Notes: generated by a model from the sequence alone, not told the origin. Positions 49,194-58,842 are shown, counted from the first letter of the stretch. The stretch: 64,000 bases of DNA from Collimonas rhizosphaerae (GCF_038896935.1 NZ_JBANDC010000010.1:62001-126000); one strand, 5' to 3'. Made by a program: numbers and translations.

Positions 49194-49808
49194 ATGCCTG
49201 AAATCTGGTTATTCCTGATCGCCGCAATGACGCTGACCCTGGCGCCGGGGCCGGACAATATCTACGTGCTGACGCGCGGCATCACCCAGGGCCGCAAGGC
49301 CGGCCTGGTCGCCGCGGCGGGTTTCAGTTCCGGCCTGATTTTCCATACCATGCTGGCGGTGCTGGGTTTCGCCGCGCTGATCAAGGCGTCGCCGCTGGCG
49401 TATTCCTTGTTGCGTTATGCCGGCGCGGCCTATCTGGTTTACATCGGCGTGCGCACCTTGCGTTCGCATTCGGCGATCCAGCTGCAGGGCGCTGCCGAGC
49501 CGATGAAGCTGTCGCGCATCTACTGGCAAAGCGTGATCGCCAATATATTGAATCCGAAGGTGACGCTGTTTTTCATTGCCTTCCTGCCGCAGTTCGTCAA
49601 CGCGGGCGCGGGCAATATCCCGGCGCAGATGCTGCTGCTGGCGGCTATCTTCATCTTGCAGGCGCTGGCCATCTTTAGCGTGGTCGCCCTGTTTTCCGGC
49701 ATGGTCGGCGCGTTTTTCCAGCGCAAGAAATCGGCCGCCACTACCATGAACCGGCTGGCGGGTTCTGCGTTTATCGCGCTCGGTATCCGCATCGCTTTGC
49801 CACAATAA
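49194..49808 (+). CDS. LysE/RhtB family exporter
   Basis: 204 aa with five to six membrane segments. PEIWLFLIAAMTLTLAPGPD and NIYVLTRGITQGRKAGLVAA carry the family signature, with ILNPKVTLFFIAFLPQFV later. It probably exports an amino acid. It lies between hscB and hscA, on the same strand, with 41- and 21-base gaps; an Fe-S role is not expected. Confidence 0.93.
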   Translation: MPEIWLFLIAAMTLTLAPGPDNIYVLTRGITQGRKAGLVAAAGFSSGLIFHTMLAVLGFAALIKASPLAYSLLRYAGAAYLVYIGVRTLRSHSAIQLQGAAEPMKLSRIYWQSVIANILNPKVTLFFIAFLPQFVNAGAGNIPAQMLLLAAIFILQALAIFSVVALFSGMVGAFFQRKKSAATTMNRLAGSAFIALGIRIALPQ

Positions 49809-49829
49809 AATAATAGAAGAAAACACCCT

Positions 49830-51695
49830 ATGGCACTTTTACAAATTTCCGAACCGGGCATGTCGACCGCTCCGCACCAGCATCGGTTGGCGGTAGGGAT
49901 AGACCTGGGCACCACCAATTCACTGGTCGCCACGGTGCGCAACAGCATTCCCGAGGTGCTTAACGATGAAGCGGGGCGGCCTTTGCTGCCGTCCATCGTG
50001 CGCTACCTGCCGAACGGCAATGCGCATATCGGCTACAAGGCGCAGGCTGCGCAGACCACCGATCCGAAGAACACCATCCTGTCGGTCAAGCGTTTCATGG
50101 GGCGCGGCCTGAAAGATATCGCCTACGCCGAAAACCTGCCTTACGATTTCCTCGATGTGCCGGGCATGGTGCAGTTGAAGACGGCGGCCGGGGTCAAGAG
50201 CCCGGTCGAAATCTCCGCCGAAATCCTGGCGACTCTGCGCCAGCAGGCGGAAGACGCCTTGGGCGACGACCTGGTCGGCGCCGTGATTACCGTGCCTGCC
50301 TATTTCGACGACGCGCAGCGCCAGGCGACCAAGGATGCGGCCAAGCTGGCCGGCCTGAATGTACTGCGCCTGCTCAACGAACCTACCGCGGCAGCGATCG
50401 CCTACGGCCTGGATAACGCTTCGGAAGGCGTGTACGTGGTCTACGACCTGGGCGGCGGCACCTTCGACATCTCGATCCTGAAGCTGACCAAGGGCGTGTT
50501 TGAAGTGCTGGCCACCGGCGGCGATTCGGCGCTGGGCGGCGACGATTTCGACCACAGGATATTTTGCTGGATCAGCCAGCAGGCAGGACTGGCGCCGCTG
50601 TCCGACGAGGATACGCGAGTGCTGATGGTCAAGGCGCGTGAAGCCAAGGAACTGCTTTCCACCAAAACCGAAGTCAGCATCGATGCTGCTCTGAATTCGG
50701 GCGAACAAGTGCATCTGCAACTGACGTCGGCGATCTTTGACGAGATCACCCAGCACCTGGTGGCGAAGACCCTGACGCCGACGCGCAAGGCGCTGCGCGA
50801 TGCCGAACTGACCGTGGATGATGTCGACGGCGTGGTGCTGGTCGGCGGCGCCACCCGCATGCCGAGCATCCGCAAGGCGGTCGGCGCTTACTTCGAAACA
50901 ACGCCGCTGGCGAATATCGATCCCGACAAGGTAGTGGCGCTGGGCGCCGCGATCCAGGCCAACCTGCTGGCCGGCAACCGCGCCCCGGGCGACGACTGGC
51001 TGCTGCTGGACGTGATCCCGCTGTCGCTGGGCATAGAAACCATGGGCGGCCTGGTGGAGAAGGTGATTCCGCGTAACTCGACCATCCCTTGCGCGCGTGC
51101 GCAGGAATTCACCACCTTCAAGGATGGCCAGACCGCGATGGCGATCCAGGTCCTGCAAGGCGAGCGTGAACTGGTCAGCGATTGCCGTTCGCTGGCGAAG
51201 TTCGAGCTGCGCGGCATTCCGCCGATGGCGGCCGGTGCGGCACGGATACGGGTGACCTACCAGGTCGATGCCGATGGCTTGCTGTCGGTTTCGGCGCGCG
51301 AACTGCGCTCCGGCGTGGAAGCGTCGATCAGCGTCAAGCCTTCTTACGGCCTGGCGGATGACGACATCGCCAGGATGCTGCAGGAATCGTTCGCTTCGGC
51401 CGACGTCGACATGCAGGCGCGCGCACTGAAAGAAGAGCAGGTGGAAGCCGAGCGTATCGTGCTGGCTACCGAATCGGCCTTGGCAGCCGACGCTGCCTTG
51501 CTGTCGGAGCAGGAACGGGCCGGCATAGCCGCCTTGATCGATGCCGTGCGCGGGCAGGTGCAGGGCACGGACCACCTGGCGATCAAGGCGGCGGTCGATG
51601 CCCTGGCGCACGGCACCGAAGAATTCGCCGCGCGCCGCATGGACCGCAGCGTACATGATGCGTTGACCGGCAAGACGCTGGACCAGGTGTCATAG
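49830..51695 (+). CDS. hscA: Fe-S chaperone HscA
   Basis: A 621-aa Hsp70. VGIDLGTTNSLVATV, YDLGGGTFDISIL, VVLVGGATRMPSIRKAV in the ATPase part and a substrate-binding part starting at ~400. It uses ATP to release clusters from IscU with HscB. Confidence 0.97.
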   Translation: MALLQISEPGMSTAPHQHRLAVGIDLGTTNSLVATVRNSIPEVLNDEAGRPLLPSIVRYLPNGNAHIGYKAQAAQTTDPKNTILSVKRFMGRGLKDIAYAENLPYDFLDVPGMVQLKTAAGVKSPVEISAEILATLRQQAEDALGDDLVGAVITVPAYFDDAQRQATKDAAKLAGLNVLRLLNEPTAAAIAYGLDNASEGVYVVYDLGGGTFDISILKLTKGVFEVLATGGDSALGGDDFDHRIFCWISQQAGLAPLSDEDTRVLMVKAREAKELLSTKTEVSIDAALNSGEQVHLQLTSAIFDEITQHLVAKTLTPTRKALRDAELTVDDVDGVVLVGGATRMPSIRKAVGAYFETTPLANIDPDKVVALGAAIQANLLAGNRAPGDDWLLLDVIPLSLGIETMGGLVEKVIPRNSTIPCARAQEFTTFKDGQTAMAIQVLQGERELVSDCRSLAKFELRGIPPMAAGAARIRVTYQVDADGLLSVSARELRSGVEASISVKPSYGLADDDIARMLQESFASADVDMQARALKEEQVEAERIVLATESALAADAALLSEQERAGIAALIDAVRGQVQGTDHLAIKAAVDALAHGTEEFAARRMDRSVHDALTGKTLDQVS

Positions 51696-51744
51696 AAAAC
51701 CGTACAAATTCATAAAGACTCAACCTATTCCCGAGGTAAACCAA

Positions 51745-52083
51745 GTGCCCCAAATCGTCGTATTGCCCCATCCTACTTACTGTCCCGAAGGCGTCGTGAT
51801 CGAAGCCCCGCGCGGCCAATCCGTGTGCGACGCCTTGCTCGCGAACGATATCGAGATCGAACACGCTTGCGAGAAATCCTGCGCCTGCACCACCTGCCAC
51901 GTAGTGGTGCGCGAAGGTTTTGCGTCGCTGGGCGAGCTGGACGACAAGGAAGAGGATTTGCTGGACATGGCCTGGGGCCTGGAAGCAACCTCGCGCCTGT
52001 CGTGCCAGGCCATCCTCGGCGAGGAAGACCTGGTGGTCGAGATTCCGAAGTACACGATCAACCACGCCAGCGAAAACCACTAA
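51745..52083 (+). CDS. fdx: [2Fe-2S] ferredoxin of the ISC system
   Basis: 112 aa, adrenodoxin-type. Cys in HACEKSCACTTCHVVV and in RLSCQAIL; acidic patch ELDDKEEDLLD. It gives electrons for cluster assembly. The start at 51745 is the third residue-level ATG-equivalent in frame (GTG CCC CAA); AGGTAA lies upstream. Confidence 0.95.
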   Translation: MPQIVVLPHPTYCPEGVVIEAPRGQSVCDALLANDIEIEHACEKSCACTTCHVVVREGFASLGELDDKEEDLLDMAWGLEATSRLSCQAILGEEDLVVEIPKYTINHASENH

Positions 52084-52099
52084 GCCAGAGGACAGCACC

Positions 52100-52306
52100 A
52101 TGACCGACACCATGAAATGGACTGATACATTGCGCGTTGCCGAAGCCCTGTACGACAAATTCCCGGATATCGATCCAGAAAAGATCCGCTTTACCGACCT
52201 GCACAAGTGGGTGCTGGAGCTGGACGGCTTCGACGACGAGCCAAACCGCTCCGGCGAAAAAATCCTGGAAGCGATACAGGCAGCCTGGATAGAAGAAGCC
52301 CGCTAA
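52100..52306 (+). CDS. iscX: Fe-S assembly protein IscX
   Basis: 68 aa: MKWTDTLRVAEALYDKFPDI, FTDLHKWVLELDGFDDEP and EKILEAIQAAWIEEA. This matches IscX, an acidic modulator that binds IscS. Last gene of the operon; a bidirectional terminator follows. Confidence 0.96.
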   Translation: MTDTMKWTDTLRVAEALYDKFPDIDPEKIRFTDLHKWVLELDGFDDEPNRSGEKILEAIQAAWIEEAR

Positions 52307-52333
52307 GAGACTTAAGAAGCGCCGGCGCAAAGA

Positions 52334-52376
52334 AAACCCCGCTGTGGCTACAATCGTAGCGACAGCGGGTTTTTTA
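52334..52376. terminator. Bidirectional terminator between iscX and the glycine-zipper gene
   Basis: CCCGCTGT...ACAGCGGG with inner GGCTAC/GTAGC pairs, A-rich on the left and T-rich on the right. It serves the isc operon from one side and the convergent gene from the other. Confidence 0.85.
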
Positions 52377-52391
52377 TTGACCGAACCGGTA

Positions 52392-53072
52392 TCAGCCGCG
52401 GCCTTCCAGGTGGCCGTTGACGACCTGCACCGGATCGCCGACACGCCATCCCTGGCTGGATTGCGGGAAGGTGCGTACCTTGCCGTCATCCATGCGCACC
52501 ACAACCTGGTAGGTGGTGTTGGTGCGGGTGCGTTTTTCCACTTCATTGCCGGCAAAACCGCCGCCGACAGCGCCTGCTACAGTCGCCAGGGTATTACCGT
52601 TGCCATGGCCGACCTGGTGGCCGAGCACGCCGCCCAGCACTGCGCCGGCGGCAATCCCCAAGCCGCTAGGCGGGACTGCATGCTGGATCGCTTGTATCGA
52701 TTCAACCCGGCCGCAGCTGTGGCAGACGGATGGCTGCGGTGCTGGTTCCGACTGGCGCGGAGCCTGTGCATATTCCGGGCGCGGCGCCGAGCGCGGCTGT
52801 TGTTGCTGCTGAGCCTGGACCGGCTGCTGCTGTTGCTGGTAATAGCCGTTCTGGCCCGCCGGCGCACCGTTTGCCTGCGGCAGGGCGCCAGGCTGCTGGC
52901 TGTTATAGTCCCCAGGCGCCGCCGACATGGCCGCTACCGGCGCCGGCGTCGAGTTCGAGCTAGGAAACAGGCCGGTCATGGCGGCTACGCCTACCAGGCT
53001 GGCCAAGGTAACTGCTACCGCAGCAGCAGCAACCAAAGGGTGAATGCGGTTGTTTGGTTTCGGGCTGTCCAT
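52392..53072 (-). CDS. Glycine-zipper 2TM-domain protein
   Basis: 226 aa from the ATG at 53072 (GGAGG 5 bases upstream). One N-terminal membrane segment (LVAAAAVAVTLASLVGVAAM), a Gln/Pro-rich linker (about residues 60-110), a CHSCG pair, then the glycine zipper GLGIAAGAVLGGVLGHQVGH and VAGAVGGGFAGNEVEK as in SlyB-type proteins, and a C-terminal beta region. Envelope integrity role by family. Confidence 0.85.
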   Translation of the reverse strand: MDSPKPNNRIHPLVAAAAVAVTLASLVGVAAMTGLFPSSNSTPAPVAAMSAAPGDYNSQQPGALPQANGAPAGQNGYYQQQQQPVQAQQQQQPRSAPRPEYAQAPRQSEPAPQPSVCHSCGRVESIQAIQHAVPPSGLGIAAGAVLGGVLGHQVGHGNGNTLATVAGAVGGGFAGNEVEKRTRTNTTYQVVVRMDDGKVRTFPQSSQGWRVGDPVQVVNGHLEGRG

Positions 53073-53220
53073 TATTACCTCCAGGAATTTTTGTTTGTTG
53101 ACTAATGTAATTATCAAAGGTTCAGATAACGAACGCTATGTTGATAATGTGTCAGATGTATCCTTATGTAACGAGTTTAAGCGCTACCCGGAAAAACTGC
53201 AAAACAGGCCAATAATTAGA

Positions 53221-53300
53221 GTAATTAGGGTCAGAGTCGAATTAATTCTCGCGACTGCGAATAATTAGGGTCAGAGTCGAATTAATCCTGGCGACTGCAT
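53221..53300. repeat. 40-bp tandem duplication with GGGTCAGAGTCGAATTA core (repeat locus B)
   Basis: Two adjacent 40-bp units, 53221-53260 and 53261-53300, differ at about five positions. The core AATTAGGGTCAGAGTCGAAT also appears at 58837 and in inverted form at 58872 and 58901. This suggests a REP-like family. Confidence 0.85.
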
Positions 53301-53322
53301 AGATTTGTATTCCGTGGTACGT

Positions 53323-53384
53323 CAAATGGGGCAGAGTAATTTACGACGATGAGACTGTCGTAAAAAAACTCTGACCCCATTTGA
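53323..53384. repeat. Large hairpin of the repeat family downstream of lysS
   Basis: CAAATGGGGCAGAGT (53323-53337) pairs with ACTCTGACCCCATTTG (53369-53384) with one extra base, and an inner stem TTTACGAC/GTCGTAAA (53340-53363) continues. It ends 17 bases from the lysS stop and may serve as its terminator. Confidence 0.8.
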
Positions 53385-53401
53385 CTGAGCACGTTGATGA
53401 T

Positions 53402-54928
53402 TTAGTCTTCGCGGCGCAGGTGCGGGAACAGGAGGACGTCGCGGATGTTGGGCGAGTCGGTGATCAGCATCATCAGGCGGTCGATGCCGATGCCGCAGCC
53501 GCCGGTCGGAGGCATGCCGTATTCCAGCGCGCGGATGTAGTCGGCGTCGAAGTACATGGCTTCTTCGTCGCCGGCGTCCTTGGCTGCAACCTGCGCCTGG
53601 AAGCGCGCGGCCTGGTCTTCCGAATCGTTCAGCTCGGAGAAGCCGTTGGCGATTTCGCGGCCGGTGACGAACAGTTCGAAACGTTCGGTGATGCCGGGCA
53701 CGGTATCGGAGGCGCGCGCCAGCGGCGACACTTCGACCGGATAGTCGACGATGTAGGTCGGATCCCACAGCTGCCCTTCGGCGGTTTCTTCAAACAGCGC
53801 CAGCTGCAGCGCGCCGAGGCCGGCGTGGGCGTGCGGCTTGACGCCGAATTTTTTCAGCTCGGCCTTGATGAATTCGGCATCCTGCAGCTGCGCGTCCTGG
53901 TATTGCGGCGCGTATTTGTTGATGGCGCCGACGATGGTCAGGCGCTGGAACGGCTTGCTCAGGTCCAGCTCGCGGCCCTGGTAGGTCAGGGTGGCGGTGC
54001 CGTGGGCGTCGATCGCGGCCTGGCGGATCACCTGCTCGGTGAAGTTCATCAGCCATTGGTAATCGACATAAGCCGCATAGAATTCCATCATCGTGAATTC
54101 TGGATTGTGGCGCGGCGATACACCTTCATTGCGGAAGTTGCGGTTGACTTCGAACACGCGTTCGAAACCGCCGACCACCAGGCGCTTCAGGTACAGCTCA
54201 GGCGCGATGCGCAGGAACATCTGCATGTCCAGCGCATTGTGGTGGGTGATGAAAGGCTTGGCCGCGGCGCCGCCGGGGATGGCGTGCAGCATCGGCGTTT
54301 CGACTTCCATGAAGTCGTTCTTTTCCATGAAGCGGCGGATCGACGACATCGCCGCGGTGCGCACCTTGAAAGTGCGGCGCGTATCTTCGTTGATGATCAG
54401 GTCGACGTAGCGCTGGCGGTACTTGGTTTCCTGGTCGGCCAGGCCGTGGAACTTGTCCGGCAGCGGACGCAGCGACTTGGTCAGCAGGCGCAGGGTGGTG
54501 ACCTTGATCGACAGCTCGCCGGTCTTGGTCTTGAACAGCGTGCCTTCGGCGCCGAGGATGTCGCCCAGGTCGTAGTGCTTGAAGCTGTCGTATTCCGCTT
54601 CGCCGATGTTTTCCTTGGTGATGAACAGCTGGATGCGGCCGTCGGCCTTGCTGCCGGACGCGTCCTGCAGGGTGGCGAAGGAAGCCTTGCCCATCACGCG
54701 TTTCAGCATCATGCGGCCGGCGACCACGACCTTGACTGCAGCAGCGTCCAGCGTTTCGTTTTCCTGCGCCGCGTATTCGGCCTGGATCGGGGCTGCCTTG
54801 TGCGTCGGCCGGAAGTCGTTAGGGAAGGCCACGCCTTGCGCGCGCAGGGCGCCGAGCTTGCTGCGGCGTTCCGCAATGATCTTGTTTTCGTCTTGCGGGA
54901 CAGGTTGCTGCTGAGTGTCTGTCGTCAT
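53402..54928 (-). CDS. lysS: Lysyl-tRNA synthetase, class II
   Basis: 508 aa. OB-fold anticodon domain (VVVAGRMMLKRVMGKASFAT), motif 2 FRNEGVSPRHNPEFTMMEFY and motif 3 GCGIGIDRLMMLI. It charges tRNA-Lys. Next to prfB, as in E. coli and many proteobacteria. Confidence 0.97.
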   Translation of the reverse strand: MTTDTQQQPVPQDENKIIAERRSKLGALRAQGVAFPNDFRPTHKAAPIQAEYAAQENETLDAAAVKVVVAGRMMLKRVMGKASFATLQDASGSKADGRIQLFITKENIGEAEYDSFKHYDLGDILGAEGTLFKTKTGELSIKVTTLRLLTKSLRPLPDKFHGLADQETKYRQRYVDLIINEDTRRTFKVRTAAMSSIRRFMEKNDFMEVETPMLHAIPGGAAAKPFITHHNALDMQMFLRIAPELYLKRLVVGGFERVFEVNRNFRNEGVSPRHNPEFTMMEFYAAYVDYQWLMNFTEQVIRQAAIDAHGTATLTYQGRELDLSKPFQRLTIVGAINKYAPQYQDAQLQDAEFIKAELKKFGVKPHAHAGLGALQLALFEETAEGQLWDPTYIVDYPVEVSPLARASDTVPGITERFELFVTGREIANGFSELNDSEDQAARFQAQVAAKDAGDEEAMYFDADYIRALEYGMPPTGGCGIGIDRLMMLITDSPNIRDVLLFPHLRRED

Positions 54929-55034
54929 GTCAGTGTCTTTTCAAATGATGCGGTGAAACGTCTGTCTGTGTAGCGGCGGGGAAGGCAATGCCACGGACGC
55001 TGCCCGCGGCATGGTTTGCAACCGGATTTGCAGC

Positions 55035-56139
55035 TTATACGCCTTGCTTGAGCGAAGCGGCGATGAAATCGTCAAGGTCGCCGTCGAGAATGGCCTTGGT
55101 GTTGCCGCTCTCGAAGTTGGTGCGCAGGTCCTTGATGCGCGACTGGTCCAGCACGTAAGAGCGGATCTGGTGGCCCCAGCCGACGTCGGTCTTGGAGTCT
55201 TCCAGTTTCTGCTGTTCGCTCATGCGCTTGCGCAGTTCCAGTTCGTACAGCTTGGCTTTCAGCATGTCCCACGCTTCGGCGCGGTTACGGTGCTGGCTGC
55301 GGTCGTTCTGGCATTGCACCACAATGCCGGACGGCATATGCGTCAGGCGCACCGCGGAGTCGGTCTTGTTGATGTGCTGGCCGCCGGCGCCGGAGGCGCG
55401 GTAGGTGTCGACGCGGACGTCGGCCGGGTTGACGTCGATATCGATCGAGTCATCCACTTCCGGGTACACGAACAAGCTGGAGAACGAGGTGTGGCGGCCG
55501 TTGGCAGAGTCGAAAGGCGACTTGCGCACCAGGCGGTGCACGCCGGTTTCAGTGCGCAGGAAACCGTAGGCGTATTCGCCTTCGACTTTCAGCGTAGCGG
55601 TCTTGATGCCGGCGATTTCACCGTCGGACTGTTCCAGGATCTCGACCTTGAAACCCTTGCGTTCGCAATAACGCAGGTACTGACGCAGCAGCATCGATGC
55701 CCAGTCCTGCGCCTCGGTGCCGCCGGCGCCGGCCTGGATGTCGATGAAGCAGTTGTTGGGATCCATCGGATTGCTGAACATGCGGCGGAATTCCATGCCT
55801 TCGACCAGCTTGCGCAGGCCTTCCGTATCGGCTTCGACCGCCTCTATGGTTTCTTCATCCTGCTCTTCGCGCGCCATCTGGAACAGATCGGTGGTGTCGC
55901 GCAGGTCGGCTTCGATCTTGGTCAGCGTCAGCACGATGGCTTCCAGCGATTTCTTTTCCTTGCCCAGGTCCTGGGCGCGCTTCTGGTCGTTCCAGACTTC
56001 CGGATCTTCCAGTTCGCCGTTGACCTGGTCGAGTTTCTCTAACTTCGTATCGAAGTCAAAGATACCTCCGTAGTTCGGCTTCGCGGCTGGTCAGGTCCGC
56101 AAGCAGGTTTTGTAGGGAATTTAAGCGTTCGGCTTCCAT
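55035..56139 (-). CDS. prfB: Peptide chain release factor 2 with programmed +1 frameshift
   Basis: Frame 1 runs 56139-56059 (27 codons to CTT), meets an in-frame TGA at 56058-56056, and continues in the +1 frame from 56057 to 55035, giving 367 aa. The shift site is CGGAGGTATCTTTGAC with the Shine-Dalgarno-like GGAGG just before CTT-TGA. The protein has SPF (RKSPFDSANGRH) for UGA/UAA reading and GAGGQHINKTDSAVRL for hydrolysis. Low RF2 favours the shift, so the gene autoregulates. Confidence 0.96.
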
Positions 56140-56343
56140 TTTCGGCTCTTTTGCAATCAAACCCTAAATTATACGCCAGCAGCATGGCAGATGGCGCTGC
56201 AGTTTGCGTTTTGTCCCTGATTGACGGCTGTTTTGCAGCAAATATGCACAAATGTGAACCATTGCAAGAAGCCGGATATCGAAGCTGCAACCGCTTAGAA
56301 TGGATTGCACGCTTGATAGTTTACCAGCCCGACCCAGCCGCCC

Positions 56344-57108
56344 ATGTCGATTAAGGCAAGAATCCATCGCTGCGATGTTGTTTTGCCATCGTATCTGCCG
56401 ATGGCCTTGCTGTGCCTGGCGCTCAGCGCTTGCGGCCTGCTGGCGCCGACCCCGGCTCCGCACGGCGAAGTGCAGGGCTCCTCCACCAGCGGCAGCGAAC
56501 TGGCGCAGTCTGATGTCAACCGTTTCGCTACCCTCGGCATGCGCGACAATCTCGACAGCCTGTACCGCCTGCTGGATAAATTGTACCGGCGCAATCCCGC
56601 CGAATGGAAAAAGACCGCCGCCAGCCGCGAGCTGGCGATCAAGCGCGTGCGCGACGCCATCGAAACGCGCCAGCCGTGGCCCGAGCTGCAAGGCAAGCAT
56701 GACGTCCAGGCGTTGTCGCTGGCGCTGGCGCCTGACTTCAGCGGCGACCGGGCCGCCGCCTTTATCTACGGCGCGGCCGACATGATCATCGTCGCCCACG
56801 GCGGCAAAACCAGGTTCTACCTGATCGACGGCTTCGACGCCCAATACCTGTACAACGCCGCCCGCAACATGGAAATCGCATCGTGGATACTCAACAGCCG
56901 GAAAAATGCCGCCGGCCAGCCTTTGCTGCTGTCCAACGACATCAGCGACAGCGAGCGCAACATCAGTTTTGAACGGGAGTTCGGCAAGATCATCGGCCGC
57001 ATCGATTTGCTGGCCGAGATGACGACAGAGAAATACAAGCGCGCCGGCATCAGCTACATGCAGAACCTGGTGGGCGGCAGTTTCCTGCAGTTCTTGCCGG
57101 TGCGCTGA
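56344..57108 (+). CDS. Lipoprotein of unknown function
   Basis: 254 aa (or 235 aa from the ATG at 56401). The lipobox LSAC follows LPMALLCLALSACG. The mature part is helical, with LDSLYRLLDKLYRRNPAEWK, FSGDRAAAFIYGAADMIIVA and TEKYKRAGISYMQNLVGGSF. It resembles a family of conserved proteobacterial lipoproteins of unknown role. A -10-like TAGAAT precedes the start. Divergent from prfB. Confidence 0.8.
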   Translation: MSIKARIHRCDVVLPSYLPMALLCLALSACGLLAPTPAPHGEVQGSSTSGSELAQSDVNRFATLGMRDNLDSLYRLLDKLYRRNPAEWKKTAASRELAIKRVRDAIETRQPWPELQGKHDVQALSLALAPDFSGDRAAAFIYGAADMIIVAHGGKTRFYLIDGFDAQYLYNAARNMEIASWILNSRKNAAGQPLLLSNDISDSERNISFEREFGKIIGRIDLLAEMTTEKYKRAGISYMQNLVGGSFLQFLPVR

Positions 57109-57244
57109 GATATTCCCGGCATGTCCTTTTTTGTCCGTTATATGTCTACCCGCAGCATTTCGCAATGCCTGGCCGACGCTTAACATGGTCCTCAACAATG
57201 GCGCTCCGATCCCGGACTGCCAGGATGTCAGATGAGGCTGCAGC

Positions 57245-57847
57245 ATGCTGAGCGTAGGGATACTGGTGTTTGACGATGTGGAAATCCTGGATTTTTCCGG
57301 CCCCTATGAAGTATTTTCTACCGCCGCGCGGGTCCACGGGCGAACCGCCCGCAATGGCGCGGCGGCAAACCTGTTTCAATGTTTCCTGGTAGCGCCGGCG
57401 ATGCGGCCGGTGCGGGCGAGAGGCGGCATAAAGGTGTTGCCGGATTGCGTGCTGACGCCGTCCGCCGACCTCGACGTGCTGATCGTGCCGGGCGGCGACG
57501 TGTCGGCGATCCTCAATGATGACGCGGTAATCCGCTGGATTGCAGCCCAGCATCCCGGCACGGTGATTACGGCATCGGTCTGCACCGGCGCATTCCTGCT
57601 GGCCAAGGCCGGTTTGCTGGACGGCCTGGATGTGACCACGCACTGGGAAGACCAGGATGACTTGCAGGCAAGTTTTCCGGCGCTCACGGTCAAGCGCAAC
57701 GTAGCCTGGGTCGATTGCGGTAAAGTGGTGACTTCCGGCGGCATTTCGGCAGGCATCGACATGAGCCTGCACCTGGTCGAGCGATTGGCAGGACCCGAAC
57801 TGGCCGCCGCCACTGCCAAACAGATGGAGTATCGATGGCTGCAATAG
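57245..57847 (+). CDS. DJ-1/PfpI family protein
   Basis: 200 aa. VGILVFDDVEILDFSGPYEV and ITASVCTGAFLLAKAGLL with the nucleophile-elbow Cys, followed by TTHWEDQDDLQASFP. There is no helix-turn-helix. It overlaps the next gene by 13 bases, and the two share the same domain, so they are probably a duplicated pair working together. Confidence 0.9.
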   Translation: MLSVGILVFDDVEILDFSGPYEVFSTAARVHGRTARNGAAANLFQCFLVAPAMRPVRARGGIKVLPDCVLTPSADLDVLIVPGGDVSAILNDDAVIRWIAAQHPGTVITASVCTGAFLLAKAGLLDGLDVTTHWEDQDDLQASFPALTVKRNVAWVDCGKVVTSGGISAGIDMSLHLVERLAGPELAAATAKQMEYRWLQ

Positions 57848-58842
57848 CCGACCACGCGCGCGCTGGAGAAACCACCGTCCCGGTCTATTTCCTGCTGCGC
57901 GACGCTACCATGACGCTTGACCTGATGGGTCCGGCGGAGGTGCTGCGTTATGCCAACCGGATTGCGGAACGGGAAGGCCGCGCGGATTTTTTCGACCTGC
58001 GCTACGTCAGTGCGGCCAGCACCATCAACATTTCGCTTGGCCTTGGCCTGACCGGTTTCAGCGACTTGCCGGACAGCCTGCCGGCCAACGCTATGCTGAT
58101 GCTGCACGGCTGCGTAGGCAGCGACGACGATTTCACCAGCGCCAACGACCAGCGCGCCGTAGCCTGGCTGCGCGCGCACTGGCAGGATTCCCATCGCCTG
58201 CTGTGCAGCTGCACCGGCGCTTTGCTGGCGGGCTATGCCGGCCTGCTCGATGGCCGCCAGTGCACCACGCACCACAGCCATTGCGACGACTTGCGGCGTA
58301 TTGCGCCGCGAGCGCATGTATTGGAAAACCGCATCTTTGTCGAAGACCGCAATGTCTACACCAGCGCCGGCGTCACCACCGGCATCGACCTGGCCTTGCA
58401 CGTAGTCGCGCAAATCGCCGGCCATGCCCGCAGCGCGTCGATTGCGCGCTCGCTGGTGATCTACATGCGGCGCGCCGGCAGCGATCCGCAGCTGTCGCCA
58501 TGGCAGGCTTGCCGCAACCACCTGCATCCGGCGATACACCGGGTGCAAGACGCCGTGATCGGCAATCCAGCCCATGACTGGGACCTGGAACAGCTGGCGG
58601 CAATCGCCTGCACCAGCGAACGCCATCTGACGCGCCTGTTCAGGGAACACACCGGCAGCAGCCTGGTCGACTACATCCAGCGCATCCGGGTAGCCCTGGT
58701 GCGCGAGCTGCTCACGCAATCCAAGCTCGACATGGAACAGGTAGCCCAGCAAGCAGGTTTCAACTCAACCCGCCAGCTGCGCCGAGTGTGGAGCAAATTC
58801 GAAAACTTCCCCCCAAGCCAGCAACGCCAGTTCAGCAATTAG
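57835..58842 (+). CDS. GlxA-type transcriptional regulator (DJ-1 domain plus AraC HTH)
   Basis: 335 aa. The N-terminal DJ-1 domain has PVYFLLRDATMTLDLMGPAE and LLCSCTGALLAGYAGLLDG; the C-terminal AraC part (about 235-325) has LEQLAAIACTSERHLTRLFR and VAQQAGFNSTRQLRRVWSKF. It probably controls the upstream gene or a nearby pathway; the signal is unknown. Its stop codon lies inside a palindromic repeat. Confidence 0.9.
   Translation: MAAIADHARAGETTVPVYFLLRDATMTLDLMGPAEVLRYANRIAEREGRADFFDLRYVSAASTINISLGLGLTGFSDLPDSLPANAMLMLHGCVGSDDDFTSANDQRAVAWLRAHWQDSHRLLCSCTGALLAGYAGLLDGRQCTTHHSHCDDLRRIAPRAHVLENRIFVEDRNVYTSAGVTTGIDLALHVVAQIAGHARSASIARSLVIYMRRAGSDPQLSPWQACRNHLHPAIHRVQDAVIGNPAHDWDLEQLAAIACTSERHLTRLFREHTGSSLVDYIQRIRVALVRELLTQSKLDMEQVAQQAGFNSTRQLRRVWSKFENFPPSQQRQFSN

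Larger units (their letters stand above)
53073..53401. other. Intergenic region holding repeat locus B
   Basis: About 330 bases without a gene. The left third is AT-rich and would hold the promoter of the glycine-zipper gene. The remainder is the repeat cluster at 53221-53384. Confidence 0.7.

Noticed and set aside
56164..57246. 360-codon minus-strand ORF over the lipoprotein gene
   Set aside because: No protein-like features; the plus-strand frame has a lipobox and conserved style.
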